From: Mortierella sp. BCC40632
Taxonomy: Eukaryota; Mortierellomycota; Mortierellomycetes; Mortierellales; Mortierellaceae
Direction: 5' to 3'
NCBI GenBank assembly: GCA_011634665.1
Contig: WAEK01000005.1
Span: 1,532,501-1,596,500 of the forward strand
Length of the DNA stretch: 64,000 nt
The translations under genes and the position numbers were made by a program. The notes beneath the pieces are model-generated. The model ran no database searches. It had not been told where the DNA came from and saw only the letters and a list, made by a program, of their open reading frames with translations. The first letter of the stretch is position 1; every line of letters begins with the position of its first letter. Below, piece after piece: positions 22,251-34,870 of the stretch.

Positions 22251-25200
22251 TGCAACTGGGTAGGATGAGAGGAGGTCGATAAAAGGGAGCAATGGGCGAA
22301 GGATGTGCCCAGGGTTGGTGCAGGGATGAGCCGATGGAATGAGAGATGGGCGCGAAGATGGAATGGGTCGTTGCGAGTTGGGCAGGAATGGGGAAGAAGG
22401 GGAGATGAGTGAGAAGGAGGAGGGTGTGGATCGGCAGCAGACGGGAGGAGGAGGAGATGGAGGAGGAGTAAGAGTAGGAGGAGGAAGAGGAGGAAGAGGA
22501 GGGGATGCGATGAAGATGAAGATGATGGGCCGCTGCTGCTGAGGATGATGGAGATGATGGAAACGATGATGATGACGATGATGATTCGTCTTCGTCGGTG
22601 AGGGGACAAAAGAAAAAAAAGAAAGGTAAAGAAGAAGAAGAAAAAGAAGAAGAAAGAGAGAAACGAGAGGCAGAGACAGACTGAAAGAGCGCCCACGGAG
22701 ACGTCTGGCCTGGTCCATCCAACCCAGCATTCACACACACACACACACCCCGTCTATCATTGCTACTAATGCTGTTTCTGTTGATACTTTTTTGCTGCCT
22801 TGGCCAGTCGCCCGGACTGGCCGCCAGCCTGGCCGTGCTCATTGCTCTCGGCGCCGCTGTCTGGCCTTGTCTGCTCGTAAAAATACTCGCGCGACGCACC
22901 CGACACACGCATGCACCTCGCGCGGCTCTCGCTCCTCATCATCCTCCTTCCTACTCCTCCTACTCCTCCTCTTCCTCCTCCTCCTCCTCTTCATTCACTC
23001 GCTCCTCTTCCGCCTGAGAGCACCGCGCCCATGCATCCGCCCGCCAGCCATTACATTGCTCTGCCTTGCTGAGTGCTTGTGCGTCTCCCCAGCTTGGTTA
23101 GCAACTCACGCCGCCTGTGCGGATCGAGGCACGCACACCTCTGACCCTACCCAAGCGCCTGCCGCTATGTCGAGATGGAAACGATCGATGACAAGGGCGG
23201 GACACCAATAATTCAGCGAAGGCACTGCGCGCGAAACATTAGCATGACCCAGAGAAAGTCTTTTAAGAATGCAGGTCAAGAGAGAGACAGGGGAAACATT
23301 TTGGGCCTTGTCCGAGGCCGAGACCAGAATAGAAGAGGCACACAAGTCAACATTGAGGCAAAGATACTCTCTGCAAGAATAGTTCATCTCGCCTCTTCTC
23401 CCTCTCTCTCTCTTTGTTCACTCGCCCCTCTTCCTCTATCTCTTTCTCTCTTTCTGTCTCCCTCTCCTCCGCAACACACCAACCTCATCCCCTGTGTTGG
23501 TGCCGATCATCCGTGTCCCGAAGCATTCATAGTTCGATTAAGAAGCAGACAAGGTTGTATTAATAGAGACATTGAAGAGCATCTCGGTGAAAATAAAAAC
23601 GAACGGGCGAGAGATGCTCTTTGCTCGTTATCTCCTTTGCTCATGGGCCACCCAGAGCAGGGGGGGAGGAGGAGGAAGTAGGGGACAGCAGGTTATCAGA
23701 CCCAGTGTACCCTCAGCCTAAGCTGCATTCTTCAGCGTACTAGGAACTCTCCGAGGAGCACCCCCAATCTAAACGGGGTAGGAAAGGAAGGACGGTGCAG
23801 CAAGACCACATCATGGGTCATGCAGATGGCCCCTTCGCATCTTTTCTTCCTTCTTGGTGGAATTGGAGGCCCCTGACCGCTGAGCGCTCGTCTCGTCAGC
23901 CCTGATGAAGGCTTAGGCAACTCATCTCTTTACAAGTGCACATCGTACAAGTTCTCGTCTCGACAGAGCTCTGTCGTGCAAATGCCTTGGTAGCTCGTCA
24001 ACAACGGCTCTTTTTCCTCCCATTGGAATGAAGAACTGGTGGAGATAGCACCCACACACAATAAACACACACTGCGGGGATACAACAGGAAAATTGGAGG
24101 GAATAAGCACACCGTGTGTGCAAGTCCCTCAGGCACATCGTAATATAAACACTCGAACACGCGCACATGTGTCTCCACTCCTTTGGCTGACAGAACTCCT
24201 AACTCACCAAACACAACAATGTAGACCTCCCTTGTGCTGCTTTTATTACTCCCTAGGAGCCCTGACACAAACATGCCTTGCTCTTTTGAGCAACACACAT
24301 ATGCCCCCCCACTTCAATCTATATCTTTCTTTTCATGTCTGCATTGACCAGCGTGCGTCGTAGAACAAGCTCCTCTGCTCGACCGAGGAAACATGGTCGA
24401 GGGCAGAGAGCCTACACTAGCGGTGTTCTCGTGTGGTCCTCTCTTCAGTACAGTACAGTACACCAGTTGCAATTAACGAAAAAGGAGACATACCCATGGG
24501 GCTGCGTTGGAGATGAAAAGGGATTAGCCAAGCGTTTCGTGCAGGACCCTGGTCTCTTGTGCATACTCCCGTGCTTCCCTTCAGTGTACATTCCATCTGG
24601 GGGATGAGCAATGAGGTCCAGTCTCCTTTTCTCTTCCCAGGCGTAGTGTGGCATGATCTGTTTGCCTAGTCTTGCAGCGATCTGCCCCAAGAGGATGATG
24701 ACAGGTCCTAGACACAAATGAGCGCTGGCCACTGTAGTCCAGCCAGCCTGGCAACAGTGTTGTGCTCTTCTCGGGCAGGTGAGACCGTGACATGTGCATA
24801 AGATGCCTGTCTTGTGTGATAAATTAGGATGCATGGATACATGGAAGCTTGGTTCTCTGGAGCAGATGCAATTGCGCCGGTACTGTCGAAGAGAGAGGTG
24901 CCGCTGTCCTACATACTCCCCTTTTCTCATTGCTCTTCTGGCTCCACAGAATCTCCGTATTTGTATCTCCCCATTTCCCCTAGGAGCTGCAACCCCTCGT
25001 TGTTCTTTCCCGTTTCAAACCTCAGGGACAGATAGCAGATATGCATTCCCTGTCTCCCGAGTCGCGTTATGCTCTGTTCCTGAACGGTCAGGGGTAGAAT
25101 GACATTCCACAGGAGCATAGATGCAAAGCGACTTTTGGTCAACGCATCGCAGGGGTACCCCCTCCCCTACCCAGTTTTCGATATAACGCCATTAGGGCCT

Positions 25201-26792
25201 GACACGACATGAAGCTTAAAGCAGACAGGCAGGAGGCGACAAGGCAAGGGCGGACAAAATGGCGAGGTTCACACTTCCTTATCCCTTTCTCCCCTTTGCT
25301 CAACCATTCATCTCTGAGAGCCTGCGGCTTTGTCTTTGTCAGACATGCATGGCTCACATAGACACAGACATTCGCTCGCTTTAGCGATGACTCGATCTTG
25401 CTTCCCCCCAATGAGTCCCACCTTTTGGGTAAGGGTTGATCCGTCTTCCGCCCCTTCCCCTCATAAATGAGCCTTGGGGGAGGGGGAGGTCAAGCAATGG
25501 GAAAATATGCCAGAGGTTGCCCTGGCGCCTAAATTTAAACACGGGGCTGACATGGCGCCATCCGCGCTCCGCTACCCATCTTTGTTGGCCTTGTCGGCCT
25601 GCGCATACATCTCTCCTATGTGCTCACAATAGACGGCTACAGTGCTCTCGCTTTCCTTTCTCCCTCCTGGGAAATGCATCTCAGGTTTTGTCCAGCTGTG
25701 CCCTGCATCCCATCTCTCTTTTCCTCACGCGACTGATAACCCACCCATGCTCCCCACGTTCCATTCTTACACACATTCACACTCACACTCGCTCGTCCCT
25801 GACATCTACAATGCCTTCTCCACGCTCTAGGCCATCTTGCCTAAAAAATCCAGTCAGGTTGCCTTCCCTAAATCTAACACTCTATTTATTTGCTTCAGGA
25901 GAAATCTTGAGAGCCTCTCTCTTGGCTATTCGACTTGGCGGAGCCTAGAACGCAAGGCAAAGAGCCAAGAGTACACTTCCATTGTCTCCATGGTACCATT
26001 TCCTTCTTAAGAAGTTACCAAAAATTCAAACAGAGAGAGAGAGAGGAGGAGAGAGAAAGAACACACTCCAGGAGTAGTTGTCTTGGCCGAGGCTGTTTCT
26101 ACCCTGTTACACCAATCGACTCAACTGTCTCCGACAAAATTTGGTCTACCTACTGTCAACTCTGTCATAGCTGCACGCCACTTTTTCCCTGTACATACCC
26201 TTACATTTTTACGGAGTTGACTACAGTTTTGATATTCCTACAGCCAGTACCCATTTCTCTCCAATTCGACCACTTTGTTGGATGGTCTATGGTTGTTCAA
26301 GTACGGGCGGTGTTTTTTTGACAGCTCAGTCTTCTTTATTAACGGTTGAGCCCTAATGTCTCTTGAGATCCTTGCACTACCGGAGAATGGATATTTGGAC
26401 AAGGCTAGCTGTTATTATTATTACTGGACTAGGGTACCCAAAAAGACAATTCAAAAAAGGACAATCGGCAATGGCTCGTTCATTCATGAGTCTTGTCTAA
26501 ATTAAGAGTCCTGTTGCTCACGGCTATGGCGTCAAATAAGAGGATTTAACGAAACCAAAAAGAAACGAAAAAAAAAAAAAAAAAGGCTCACTTGTTCGGA
26601 TCGTCAGAATCACCGTGTATCCGGGGCGCTGACTTTTTGACCGTAGTAGTGAGCAATGGACTGAAACTGTGCGAGATGTAAGATTAAGTAGAATGATTCT
26701 GAGAAACCATTTAGCATAAGACGTGACGGAGCTGGATGCAAGATAAGAAATGAAGCCAGTGGTGAGGAGAGAGTGATTAACAAATACTTCGG

Positions 26793-26796
<4 letters not shown>

Positions 26797-26829
<33 letters not shown>
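26797..26829. repeat. Poly(A) run, about 33 nt
   Basis: One of the longest homopolymers in the window, within gene-free DNA. Confidence 0.9.
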
Positions 26830-26832
<3 letters not shown>

Positions 26833-27309
26833 AAACAGCGCATGTGAATTTCGCGTGGTGTCTGCTGTGCTCCACCGCATGAAAATGGACTAAAAAATAC
26901 CCCACAGTCTTTTGAGACCCACTCATGTCGAGTGCATGTCTGGGATCCATTGAAAGTCCTGAAGATTGCTAGCTTTGCCGATTTCTGTAGTTCCAGAAAC
27001 GATCCTTGTCTACACTTATGCCTATACCTATGCTGGCGCTAATGAATAAACTCAAATCTTTACTCATACTCATCTTTAGTATCCACTTGTGTTTTTCATA
27101 GTTTGGCCTGTCATTAGCTCACTAGGTCTCCCTTTCTCTGCAAAAAAAAAACAGGTTATACAGGACGCGTCTTGAGCAAACCACAAACCATTACTCCCCG
27201 TCTCTATCCTGCTTTCCTGTCCTGCTGGCGGCTCGCTCTCCATTTGTCTAGTGTCTAATGTCGAAATGTTGGCGAACATTCCCAGTTTATGCTCATTCTC
27301 ATGGTCCAT

Positions 27310-27439
<130 letters not shown>

Positions 27440-28605
27440 CAGAAAAACTGCCTTGGCCAGTGTCGGTTGCTGTAGCCAGAACTCACAAACAGTTCCTGTC
27501 CAAAGGGGCCTTTTTCTGACAGAGCCAGATTTTCTGCTTCCTTTGACTCGCCAACATATTCATGTGACACGCTGAATCCAAAAAAAAATGGAAGAGGCCC
27601 TTCCCTCCACATTGTGTGGTCACCTCTTTGTTTCAGATATGGCGCACTGACCTTATCCGTCATCGTCTCCTTCTCTGTGACGCGATGATTAAAGACGTGC
27701 CAAGAATTCAATGAGAGCGTCAAAGAAACAAGTGGTCCAGAAGAATCTATGCAGCAATAGGAGAGATGCAGAGTGCAAATTTATAGACGGTTCCAAGGTT
27801 TGTTTATTAGTTATTTCTCATACTGTACCTTCTATCTCTCTCTCTCTCTCTTTTTTTTTTTTTTTTTGTCCTCTTTTTGGATCGTCTGACTATGTGGAGG
27901 AACTGATCAAGAACCACAAGGGAAACTATCGGTTTTCTCTGACTATCTGGATGATCCTAAATGGAACTCAGGTTTTGAACGTAGATTAATAGGGCTGATT
28001 TATCTACGCCACCAACAATAATAACACAACAACAACAACAAAAAAAAAAAAAAAAAAAAAAAAAGGACAGCTATAAAGCGGGGGGAGGTACTATGGTACA
28101 CAGTCAACAAGGAAAGAGGAAGTGACTCTTGTATGATATATAAAAAAAAAAAAAAAAAACCAATTGTACACTACGGAATGGGAGAGACTGTCAGTCTTCA
28201 AAAGGAGGGGGGGGGGAGAGACTAGCAGAATTTCAAATCACCGACCATGATCACAAGGCCATCAAACAATGGCAGCGCGTCATAGGAAGGCTAGCAAAAA
28301 GAAAAGTGGAAAAAGACGGATGCCAAGCAAAGGAGAAAGGCATATCTCCAAATCAATTAAAGGTCATGTAGACAAGATAAAGAAAACAGCGCAGGGGACC
28401 AAGAAAAAAAAAAGAAAAAAAGAAAAAGAACAGGGCAAGAAGCCTTCGGCACTCGAGGAGAATAGCGGAACAAATTAAAAGAATGGTCAGTAATCAAATA
28501 CGAGAAATAGAATAGTAGCGAACAAGACAGGTACGGATGTTTTTGTCAGAAGGAGAGGTTGCAAAATGAAAGGAAAAAGTGAATTAAAAAAAAATTAAAA
28601 GGAAA

Positions 28606-31600
28606 TCATGCCCGAGGTTCTGATAAGGCCAGCATTGCGAGAGTCTCCATTGCCTGAGAGGATGAAATCGCCCCCTCTGCAGTAGTCGAACCTCTTCGTG
28701 ACCCATTGCCGCTTGGCTCGCTTCTAGGGTCCGACATGGCTACATCAACTCCATTGCTGGTTGAACCTGACGCCACTGCTTCCTCAGAGGAGTTGCGTTC
28801 TGGAGCGGTTGCTTGGTCCTGGGGAGCTGGAGCACTGGAATTTCTAGGTCTCGAATGCTCATTGCCCACTGCGACGGTCGAAGATGGTGGTCTTGATGTC
28901 GAGCTGCTGCTCGAGCTAGCATTCAAACTAATGCTACCACTACTGCTGTCATTCGAGCTTGAACTACTAGCAGCGTTTCGGGTAGCATTTGGTTCACTTC
29001 CTGGCCCTCCTCCTACTCGACTACCAGCTGTAGTTCCAGAAGCCGAGTCGGTAAGGCTGAGGCTCACCTGTGGTCGGCGCAGAGGGAAAGAGATCGCTTG
29101 CAGTTGCTCCATCCGGTTCGATGAGCCAAGGGAAGATGGTCGACCCCTGCCAATATTCATACCAATGCCTAGCCCCGCACCTGCACTAGAACCTGCAGTG
29201 CCGCCACCCTGTTTCATTTGTTGTTGCTGAAGCTCGTTTTGGCGTTTCAGCAACTTAGCATAGTCTATAAGGCAAAAATAGATATTACCAACCAAGTCAG
29301 TCAAGCGTAAAAAGCATCCTAAACGATAAATAAATAAATAAAAACTCTTCCCGATCAAGTTGAAAGAGGGAGAGGGAGGGAATACTTACGGAGACCACAT
29401 GCGTTACAAAGCGTACGAGCACCATCAGGTCCACGACGCCATTCAGGCGTATTGGATGAATCGCACGATAGACAACGACCAGGAGGCTGTGTCCTCTTGG
29501 CACGCTTTCGATACTTTTGACGGCCTTGCTCGTCATTTAAATCACCCTCCACCTTGCTGCCGCTATTGGTGTTATCGTTGCTGTTGCTGCCGCCAGTGTT
29601 GCTCCTATTGGTTCCGTTTGTAGAGAAGAGATGAGCTGAGCTGCCACTAGCAATCGATGCAGACGGGTGCAAGTGAACATTACTGCTACTGCCAGCGCCA
29701 CCACCACCACCACTACCGCTGTTGCTACCATATTTTGGATACATCAGTGCTGGGAATCCACGAGAGTTGGGATTGAATGATTCATGAGACTGTTGTTGAG
29801 AGTGTAGGCCTGGGTGTGAGGTCGCGGCTCCGTCGTGGTCATAGTATGTCTGTCTTTTCTGTGAATATGGAAGCTGTGTATCAAGACTAGGGTTAGGATG
29901 GGATGGATGTAGTTGTCTGTTTCCTCCCGAAGAACTTGTGTCATTGTTGCTGACAGAGCCGCTGCTCTGAAGGAGATTGCTATGAGATTGTCGTTGTTGC
30001 TCCATATCCCTTTGTCGCTCATGAAAGCTTTTTGCTGTCGCTGATGAAGCCGGGACAACAGCCCATTCCTTGTGCAGGTTTCCATGTCTGTCCATGCTGG
30101 GCATTGAAGCCAACGTGTTATCCATAAGAAGGCAGCGTTTTCCTCGGATCATGTTAATCTCATCGTCGAGCTCACGTTCCTCCGGTGTCATGCCTACCCA
30201 GGCTTTGATACGGACTGCCAGTTGAAAGATGGATGTTGCTGCCTTGGCCAGCTCATGGACAAGTTCGTTTGAAGGAGAACCAGCCCCAAATGTGATCGGG
30301 CTACGAATGGACTCTTGGTCATGATCATCGTCTGCCTCTCCACCGTCATGAACACCGTCTCGGCTCTCACCCGCAGAAGGGGAAGTTGGGCGTTTGGTTG
30401 CATCCCCTCCTGTGGACTGATGCTTGTCGCTGGGCCGTGTGGTGCTCTGGAGACCAATGAGCATAGTTGTGTTCATGCTACGAATCCTCTGGAGATTCAT
30501 GCGCTCGTAGGGGTCCAGCACAGGAGATTGAGCCCCTCGAAAACCCCCTGTATCAAGGCGTGGGCCCGGGCTTGGCCCATTCATCTCGCCATAGTGGAGG
30601 GCAAATTTGCAGATAGCATCGCAAGTCTCTAACGCAGACCTTAGATCAACAGTCGTCGGCATTGAAGTCCCAAACTTGAACTTTAGGCTACTCGTCTTCA
30701 CCTTGGCCTTATTGTCCTCATCTTCGTCTTCATCTTCATACTCCTTTTCCTTGTCTCCGTCGATCTCTTTTGACTCCTCCTGAAAATCACTTTCTCCTTT
30801 GCTCTTGCTCTTCCCACTACCTCCTTTACTGCTACTGTCGTAGGAATCTCTGCCAAGGGGAAGAGGTTGCTGCTGCATCCGCTGGCCAATGTTGACGTGG
30901 CCGGCATCAACATCATCGTCATCATTGTTACTGTCGTAGCTAGAATCATGCATCGTGTTGGTGTCGCTCTTGTTCTGAGAATTACCTTGTCGACGTCGAG
31001 GCTTTATTGAAGGAGATAAGGGCAGACGTGGCTCTCCCATGGTTGAAGCTGAATCCCGCTGGGATCCTCCTTGAGTTGGCGGACGAGAAGGATGCAAAGG
31101 ATACGGCTGAACTTGTTGACGATGTGATGGTTGTAGATTCGGGTTATAAGACGACCTTGTGGGGCTGGATGGTGAGTGGGCCAGTGTCTCTGGAGGTGGG
31201 GTGTACCCACCAGACCAAGATTGCTCTTGCCGAATTTTGCCCCTGCTGAGTGAGCCAGAATAGGGATGGCTCCTGTGCTCTTTTGCTGGTGCTGGTGTTG
31301 GGTCCTCATAAATACGTCTCTGCTCCTGTTCGAAAGGGTAAGTGTACTGAGGTTTTGACGAATGCGAATGCGCCTGCAAGTGAGAATGTGAGTGCGACTG
31401 TGGGTGGCTCGATCGAACAGGGTCGGAATCCCAAGGTCCAGAGGACCGACCATAGTCGTCAAGCCTTTGTTGTTGTTGGTGCTGCTCATGCTCAATTGGG
31501 ATAATAGGATGCATTGTAGTACGAGAGGACACTGGTTGTTGTTGTTGTTGTTGCTGTGAAGGGTGTGGTGCTCCAGTTTCTGCAAATGGTTGTTGGTGGT

Positions 31601-32882
31601 CAGTCGCAAAATACGAGATCGCTGCCGCCGATGGATTGTGAGCCCGATCAATTAATAGTGCAGATTGAGTCCGATCATCTGCCCCGGTTCTTGGTCCTAG
31701 CAAGTCGGGATCGGGTCGATGGTTCTGGCTACTATAGCCGCTTTCTCGTAGGCGCCCTTCTTCTTCTGAGGACACAATGGTCCGATGATAGCCTTTGGAC
31801 CCAAAACTTGGAGTCGAATGGGGGTCACCTATCGACTTTTGAGAACGAGACGTAGAGGGTGGAGGAGAGTGAGGCGAGCGCTGATGCTGTTGCTGAAGCT
31901 GACTCTGGTGCTGAGAATGAGAGTGGTGTGGAGGGGGCTGTTGTGAGTGGTATGGCTGCTGATATCCAAGACCGGCTGTTGGTCCCTGGGATGGATAGTC
32001 ATGGTTTTGAACAAGCGAAGACGGGCCTGACATGGAGTCTGTTCTCTTTTCTGAGTAGTGCTTTGGTGCCCGATCCCGGCCACCCGATGCGGTAGGCGAG
32101 GAAGTCCGCGGAGAATAAGATGAGAGCGGCGGGAGAACTTTTCCATAGTGTCTAAAGGACGACGCGCCCGCAGCCTCATCCTGAACAAAGCGATCGGCTT
32201 CCTGACCTTGCGGAATAGTCTGACAAGGCGCAGCGTGGGTAGGGGAGTGGCCCGAAACCGGATAGGAAGTGTGCCAAGGGCCACTAAGGTCGGCATATTC
32301 CGATCGTTGAGGTCCTCGTGTCGGTGCAGAGGACTCGGTCATTGGGTGCTGGCTTCGGGGACGCTGGTGGATATCGAGATCCTGCCCAGAGGATCTCGAG
32401 GACAGAGGGGCCTCTACAGTATAGCCTATGGGAGAATGAGACCGAGTGTCGATATCCATGCGGTCAGAACTGTTCTCGTTGGGATGACTCGAGCGGGAAG
32501 TCGTCCGATGGTACTGAGATGACTGCCAGGTTGAGTTGGGACCGTGTCCATCATCGTTGTACATTGGGACGACTGGTGTTGGTTGAGAGAGTCCAATCGG
32601 CTGTGCACTCGGTTGATGTTGGGTTCGGAGGCGAGTTGATGTCTGTGATTGCTGTGAGTGGGAATGGAGGCCTTGGTCGAGCACAGGCTCGGCGAGGGAT
32701 GGTGCAGTGTATGGGAGTGGCGAAGGGCCGTAGTATTGGGATGATGGAGGTGGTTGAGACAAAGTCAGGGACTGGGACTGGGGCTGGGACTGGGACTGGG
32801 ATCGAGAAGAGGCGAATGATGGATGAAAAGAGAATGGAGGGGAAGGGGATGAAGAGAATGGGCCGTCCTGAGGAAGATCCAT
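28606..32882 (-). CDS. Large GATA-type zinc-finger transcription factor
   Basis: The exons are 32882-29390 and 29264-28606, giving 1383 residues. The intron (29265-29389) falls just after the zinc finger and its removal joins CNACGL to HYAKLLKRQ, the usual basic tail of GATA fingers. The finger is CX2C-X18-CX2C (C1137 to C1162, with TPEWRRGPDGARTLCNACG), the X18 spacing common in fungal and plant GATA factors. Most of the first 1100 residues are disordered Ser/Gln/Pro/His-rich sequence with several poly-Gln tracts. A shorter ordered region (around KFALHYGEMNG, and a helix near IFQLAVRIKAWVGM) may be a dimerisation or ligand domain. It should bind GATA sites in the nucleus; the regulated pathway cannot be told. 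The gene stands alone between two gene-free intervals of more than 5 kb, which suggests large control regions. Confidence 0.9.
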
Positions 32883-32996
32883 GGCGGGAGAGGAGGCGCA
32901 ATTGCTGGTGCTACCTCATTGGAGAAAGTGGAACGAAAGAGTGAGAGATTGGTTGGAGAGAGAGAGAGAGTGAGAGAGAAAGAGAGAGAGAGAGAG

Positions 32997-32999
<3 letters not shown>

Positions 33000-33051
<52 letters not shown>
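33000..33051. repeat. (TG)n microsatellite, about 25 units
   Basis: This is a perfect dinucleotide run flanked on both sides by GA runs, about 120 bp upstream of the GATA gene start codon. Confidence 0.95.
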
Positions 33052-33054
<3 letters not shown>

Positions 33055-33195
33055 AGAGAGAGAGAGAGAGAGAGAGAGTAGAGACAACGGGTTAGCAAGT
33101 CAGTCGGGCCAGTCAAAGCTCGTCCATCTGTCGGTCACCCGCCGCGTTCCCGCACCACTCCATCAACCAGAATCTCGGCCACTCGTATATCCGAG

Positions 33196-33202
<7 letters not shown>

Positions 33203-33285
<83 letters not shown>
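33203..33285. repeat. (CAGA)n then (GA)n microsatellite
   Basis: About 12 units of a CAGA tetramer run into about 18 GA units. This regularity has no spacers and is not a CRISPR array. Confidence 0.95.
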
Positions 33286-33293
<8 letters not shown>

Positions 33294-34779
33294 GGAGAAA
33301 AGGTCGAGGCAGGAGGGCAGAGCTTTGCTAGGATGCATCGGACTCGCCTCAAAAAAGAAAAAGGAGGAAGAAGGGGATGCAGGACTGAAGGTGGGTCTTT
33401 GAAAGGATTGATTGCAATCATGATCCCACCCCAGGGTATCCAGTCCAGATCCAGCCCTTCGCGAAACCAGTACCTCAGAGGGGGAAATGAGTTGGGCCAA
33501 AAAGAGAGAAAAGAGAAAGGTAGAGGGACAGAAAGAGCGCGCGCGAGAGAGAGAGAGAGAGAGAAAGAGAGAGAAAGAGAGAGAGTGCGCGCGAGCGAGC
33601 GAGAGATAGAGAGAGAGAGCAGTGATGGGCATTTCATCTCATCGCCTCGGAACAATAAAGTCAATAAACGCGAGCACAGGATCGTGTTCAGGAGAGATGG
33701 TGACCAGCGAAATGCTAGATCCAAAAATGCGAGATGAATTCAAAAAGGGCGAGACCAACCCTCTAAAACCTAAAAAAAAAAAAAAGGACTGGGTAGTACC
33801 GCACAGGGCACCCCACACACCCATGTCCATGGATGATATCGGCCTCATCCAATTCAAGGGACATGTGCAGACCAATGCGAAAAAGCAAAAGCGAGCGGAG
33901 ACAGAAAATAGGGAGAGGGAGAGTGGGAGGATTGGAGATGCAATGTAATGCAATGCTCGATACACACACAAGTCTAAGAAATCGGCGATGAACAAGAGAA
34001 AAAAAAAAAAAAAAAAAAAAAAAAAGGAGGGAAGGGACTCTTTGAGACAACACACGAGAAAAGGTGTCCAGGGCATAACTCAAGAAGTAGGAGCTTGCTA
34101 GAGACAGACCCTAGTGCAGTTGGCGTAAGGCTTTCTTGAGCCTTGTGCAGGAGAACCAATGCTCATGCCATCAGTCATACCAGGTCGAACGAGCCCTTCA
34201 TTTCAACGAGTAAGGATATGAAGGGCTGCATTATGAGTCTGCGTTGCTTGTCTCATCCATTTTTTTCCCTTTTGCTTTCCTTGTTTGTAAGAAAGCTATT
34301 GAGCAGCGGATAAGGATAAAGCAGGACTAAGAAGGATACAAAGAACAGGCACCGCATATCATACCCATGAAGGAAGAAGGAAATAGCTTGAAGAGCAATA
34401 GAAACTACCCCATAAAATGGGACAGGAAGCTTCAAGTGAGAAAAAGAAAATAAAAAGATTTGCTGGAAAGATACACGACCCACTCTGAGGCCATCGCTGG
34501 GGTGAGATTTAAAAGGAACCCAGCTGTTGTAAGGGATGTTGTTGGGAATAGGTGGGTCAAAGGTTGTACCATGGTTCAATACACCCATGTGAATGAATTA
34601 ATGAGCCCCAATCCACCCGTGTGCGAATAAGCTGGCAATTGCGCTTACCAACACATAAGCGCTCTGTGATTCTGAGAAGAGGGAGAGTAAAGGCCGCCCG
34701 GCGGAATAGAGGCCGAGAAATGTTAGGGAGATTGAGAAGGGGCGAGGGGAGTGGGAAGAGGAAGGATGGAGAAAAAAAG

Positions 34780-34793
34780 AAGAAAGAGAAGAA

Positions 34794-34828
<35 letters not shown>

Positions 34829-34870
34829 TGAAGAGGAAGATGAGGAAGATGATGAAGATGAGGTTGAGGA
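34780..34870. repeat. GAA/GAGGAA-rich repeat
   Basis: Imperfect AAG, GAA and GAT triplets create long Lys/Glu frames on one strand and Ser/Leu/Phe frames on the other. I treat these as repeat artefacts. Confidence 0.8.

Noticed and set aside
22105..22908. Long Ser/Pro/Leu frames opposite and beside the LIM gene first exon
   Set aside because: They arise from GA/CT repeats; only the 22250-22103 exon has a splice-consistent, conserved-looking product.
28269..28478. Lys-rich 69-residue frame
   Set aside because: Composition follows local A runs, there is no domain, and it lies in the 3' flank of the GATA gene.
28706..29230. 174-codon plus-strand frame
   Set aside because: It is antisense to the second exon of the GATA gene and reflects its Ser-rich codons.
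33203..33285. Evenly repeated units that might suggest a CRISPR-like array
   Set aside because: It is a continuous tetramer then dimer repeat without spacers, in a eukaryotic setting.
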